From Odoribacteraceae bacterium (lineage in GTDB: Bacteria; Bacteroidota; Bacteroidia; Bacteroidales; Marinifilaceae), in the NCBI GenBank assembly GCA_031267995.1, contig JAIRXZ010000102.1, positions 1 to 6,680 on the forward strand: a DNA stretch of 6,680 nucleotides, given 5' to 3'. The first letter of the stretch is position 1; each line of letters starts with the position of its first letter. The translations under genes were made by a program, and so were the position numbers. This document shows, piece by piece, positions 5,268 to 6,680 of the stretch. The notes under the pieces were generated by a model, which saw nothing but the letters and a program-made list of their open reading frames with translations, did no database searches and was not told the DNA's origin.

Positions 5268-6680
5268 GTGGACTTTACACAAGAACTCAACAGTAGCCAG
5301 CTGGCCGCCGTCATGCACACGGAGGGGCCGGCGCTGGTCATCGCGGGAGCGGGATCGGGAAAAACGCGCGTGCTTACCTACCGGATCGCCCAGCTGCTCA
5401 GTCAGGGGATACCTCCTTACCGCATTCTCGCCCTTACCTTCACCAACAAGGCGGCGCGGGAGATGCAGCGACGCATCGCCACCCTCGTGGGGGAGGGGCA
5501 GGCCGCCAGCCTGTGGATGGGTACTTTCCACTCCGTGTTTGCCGGCATCCTGCGCGTGGAGGCGGAGCATCTGGGGTACACCCGCGAGTTTACCATCTAC
5601 GATGCCCAGGATTCCAAAAACCTTATCAAGCAAATCATCAAAGACCTTAACCTCGGCGACAAAACATATGTCCCCAACGATGTTCTCGGGCGAATTTCGG
5701 CCGCTAAAAATGCCCTCGTCTCCGCCCAGGCCTACGCCAACTCGGACAATATCCAGGAGGGGGACAGGGCGGCCAGCAAGTCGCGCCTGCACGAGATATA
5801 CCGGATCTACGAAACCCGCTGCAAGCGCAATAACGTGATGGATTTCGACGATCTGCTCTTCCAAACGAACGTTCTTTTCCGCGATTTCCCCGATATCCTG
5901 GAGAAATACCAGCACAAATTCGGCCACATCCTCGTCGACGAGTACCAGGACACCAACTATTCCCAGTACCTTATTATTAAGAAACTCGCCGCTCACCACC
6001 ATAACATCTGCGTTGTCGGCGATGACGCGCAAAGCATCTACTCCTTCCGCGGCGCCCGCATCGAAAATATCCTCAACTTCAAAAACGATTATCCCGACTA
6101 CACCCTCTATAAACTCGAACAAAACTACCGCTCCACCACCACCATCGTCAATGCCGCCAACAGCGTCATCGCCCGCAACAAGGAACAAATCCCAAAACAA
6201 CTCTACTCCCGCAACGAGGAAGGGGAGAAAATTAAAATCATCAAAGCCTTCACCGACCGCGAGGAGGGAGTGGAAGTCGCCCACGAGATCTACCGGATCG
6301 CCAGGAACAAATGCTGCAATTACGACCAATTCGCCGTCCTCTACCGCACCAATGCCCAATCCCGCCTCATCGAAGAAGCCCTCCGCAAGCAAAACATTCC
6401 CTATAAAATATATGGCGGCACCTCCTTCTACCAGCGCAAGGAGATCAAGGACACCATCGCCTACCTCCGCCTCGCCGTCAACCACCAGGACGAGGAATCG
6501 CTGCGCCGCGTCATCAACTACCCCCGCCGCGGCATTGGCGACGCCACCGTCGCCCGCATCCAGGAAGAGGCCGACCGGCAACTCGTCAACACCTGGACGC
6601 TGCTCGCCGATGCCAAAACCCTCGCCACCATCCTCCCCCCCGGCACCGTCACCAAAATCACCCGCTTCGTGAACCTCATC
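5268..6680 (+). CDS. uvrD: ATP-dependent 3'-5' DNA helicase, PcrA/UvrD family, 3' end beyond window
   Basis: 471 codons are present, about 60% of a usual UvrD/PcrA, and the frame is open to the right edge. It is a superfamily 1A helicase that unwinds DNA in nucleotide excision and mismatch repair and clears replication blocks in the cytoplasm. Motifs in order: Q motif ELNSSQ (6-11); Walker A GAGSGKT (27-33); Ia LALTFTNKAAREM (54-66); GTFHSV (85-90); motif II LVDEYQDTN (222-230); motif III VGDDAQSIYSFRGA (250-263); motif IV LEQNYRST (283-290); and YRTNAQSR further on. Motifs V and VI lie outside the window. No ATG suits; the GTG at 5268 gives the family-typical opening M-D-F-x-x-E-L-N. Rep is less likely because the wording is closest to Bacteroidetes PcrA/UvrD. 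From about 6000 on, codons are strongly C- and A-ending (CTC, ATC, AAA, GAA). Confidence 0.95.
   Translation, partial: MDFTQELNSSQLAAVMHTEGPALVIAGAGSGKTRVLTYRIAQLLSQGIPPYRILALTFTNKAAREMQRRIATLVGEGQAASLWMGTFHSVFAGILRVEAEHLGYTREFTIYDAQDSKNLIKQIIKDLNLGDKTYVPNDVLGRISAAKNALVSAQAYANSDNIQEGDRAASKSRLHEIYRIYETRCKRNNVMDFDDLLFQTNVLFRDFPDILEKYQHKFGHILVDEYQDTNYSQYLIIKKLAAHHHNICVVGDDAQSIYSFRGARIENILNFKNDYPDYTLYKLEQNYRSTTTIVNAANSVIARNKEQIPKQLYSRNEEGEKIKIIKAFTDREEGVEVAHEIYRIARNKCCNYDQFAVLYRTNAQSRLIEEALRKQNIPYKIYGGTSFYQRKEIKDTIAYLRLAVNHQDEESLRRVINYPRRGIGDATVARIQEEADRQLVNTWTLLADAKTLATILPPGTVTKITRFVNLI

Noticed and set aside
4785..6581. Open frame of 598 codons on the minus strand opposite rsmE and uvrD
   Set aside because: It spans two genes and the spacer between them, has a low-complexity Gly/Val/Asp-rich translation, and the plus-strand frames carry all the conserved motifs.
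6013..6672. Open frame of 219 codons on the plus strand within uvrD
   Set aside because: Its translation is almost only Ser, Pro, Thr, Ala and Arg, as expected from reading the C-rich helicase codons out of frame.

Overview
The window looks like the chromosome of a G+C-rich member of the Bacteroidales. The evidence is a FimA/Mfa-type (type V pilus) lipoprotein, the Bacteroidetes-specific second elongation factor G, an RsmE and a PcrA/UvrD helicase with Bacteroidetes-style wording, promoter boxes close to the Bacteroidetes TAnnTTTG (-7) / TTG (-33) pattern, and no clear Shine-Dalgarno sequences. I cannot place it to genus; the base composition would fit a Rikenellaceae-like or uncultured gut lineage.

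Layout, left to right. (1) 1-801, minus strand: the 5' part of a fimbrillin-family lipoprotein gene that runs off the left edge. It has an excellent promoter at 854-884 and a very long N-terminal extension, part of which is encoded by two back-to-back palindromes. (2) About 862-1382: noncoding spacer packed with palindromic repeats. It contains two opposed copies of a GGGCGAAT...ATTCGCCC element, nested between two copies of a 33-bp direct repeat, plus several GC hairpins and the terminator of the next gene. (3) 1383-2069, minus strand: a membrane-anchored neutral zinc metallopeptidase of the YugP/Zn_peptidase_2 family. (4) 2070-2258: divergent promoter region. (5) 2259-4418, plus strand: an EF-G paralogue (EF-G2 type) that keeps its P-loop but has lost the catalytic His and other GTPase-centre residues. 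(6) 4464-5174, plus strand: RsmE, the 16S rRNA m3U1498 methyltransferase. (7) 5268-6680, plus strand: the N-terminal 471 codons of a PcrA/UvrD superfamily 1 helicase, cut by the right edge.

The two neighbouring plus-strand genes fusA2 and rsmE both act on the ribosome and lie 45 bp apart, so they may be co-transcribed. The helicase is a housekeeping DNA repair gene with its own probable promoter. The strongest biological point is the EF-G2-type factor, which in Bacteroides is known to support translation without GTP hydrolysis under starvation. The most unusual sequence structure is the palindromic element lying inside the coding region of the fimbrial lipoprotein's leader, close to a spacer full of similar palindromes.
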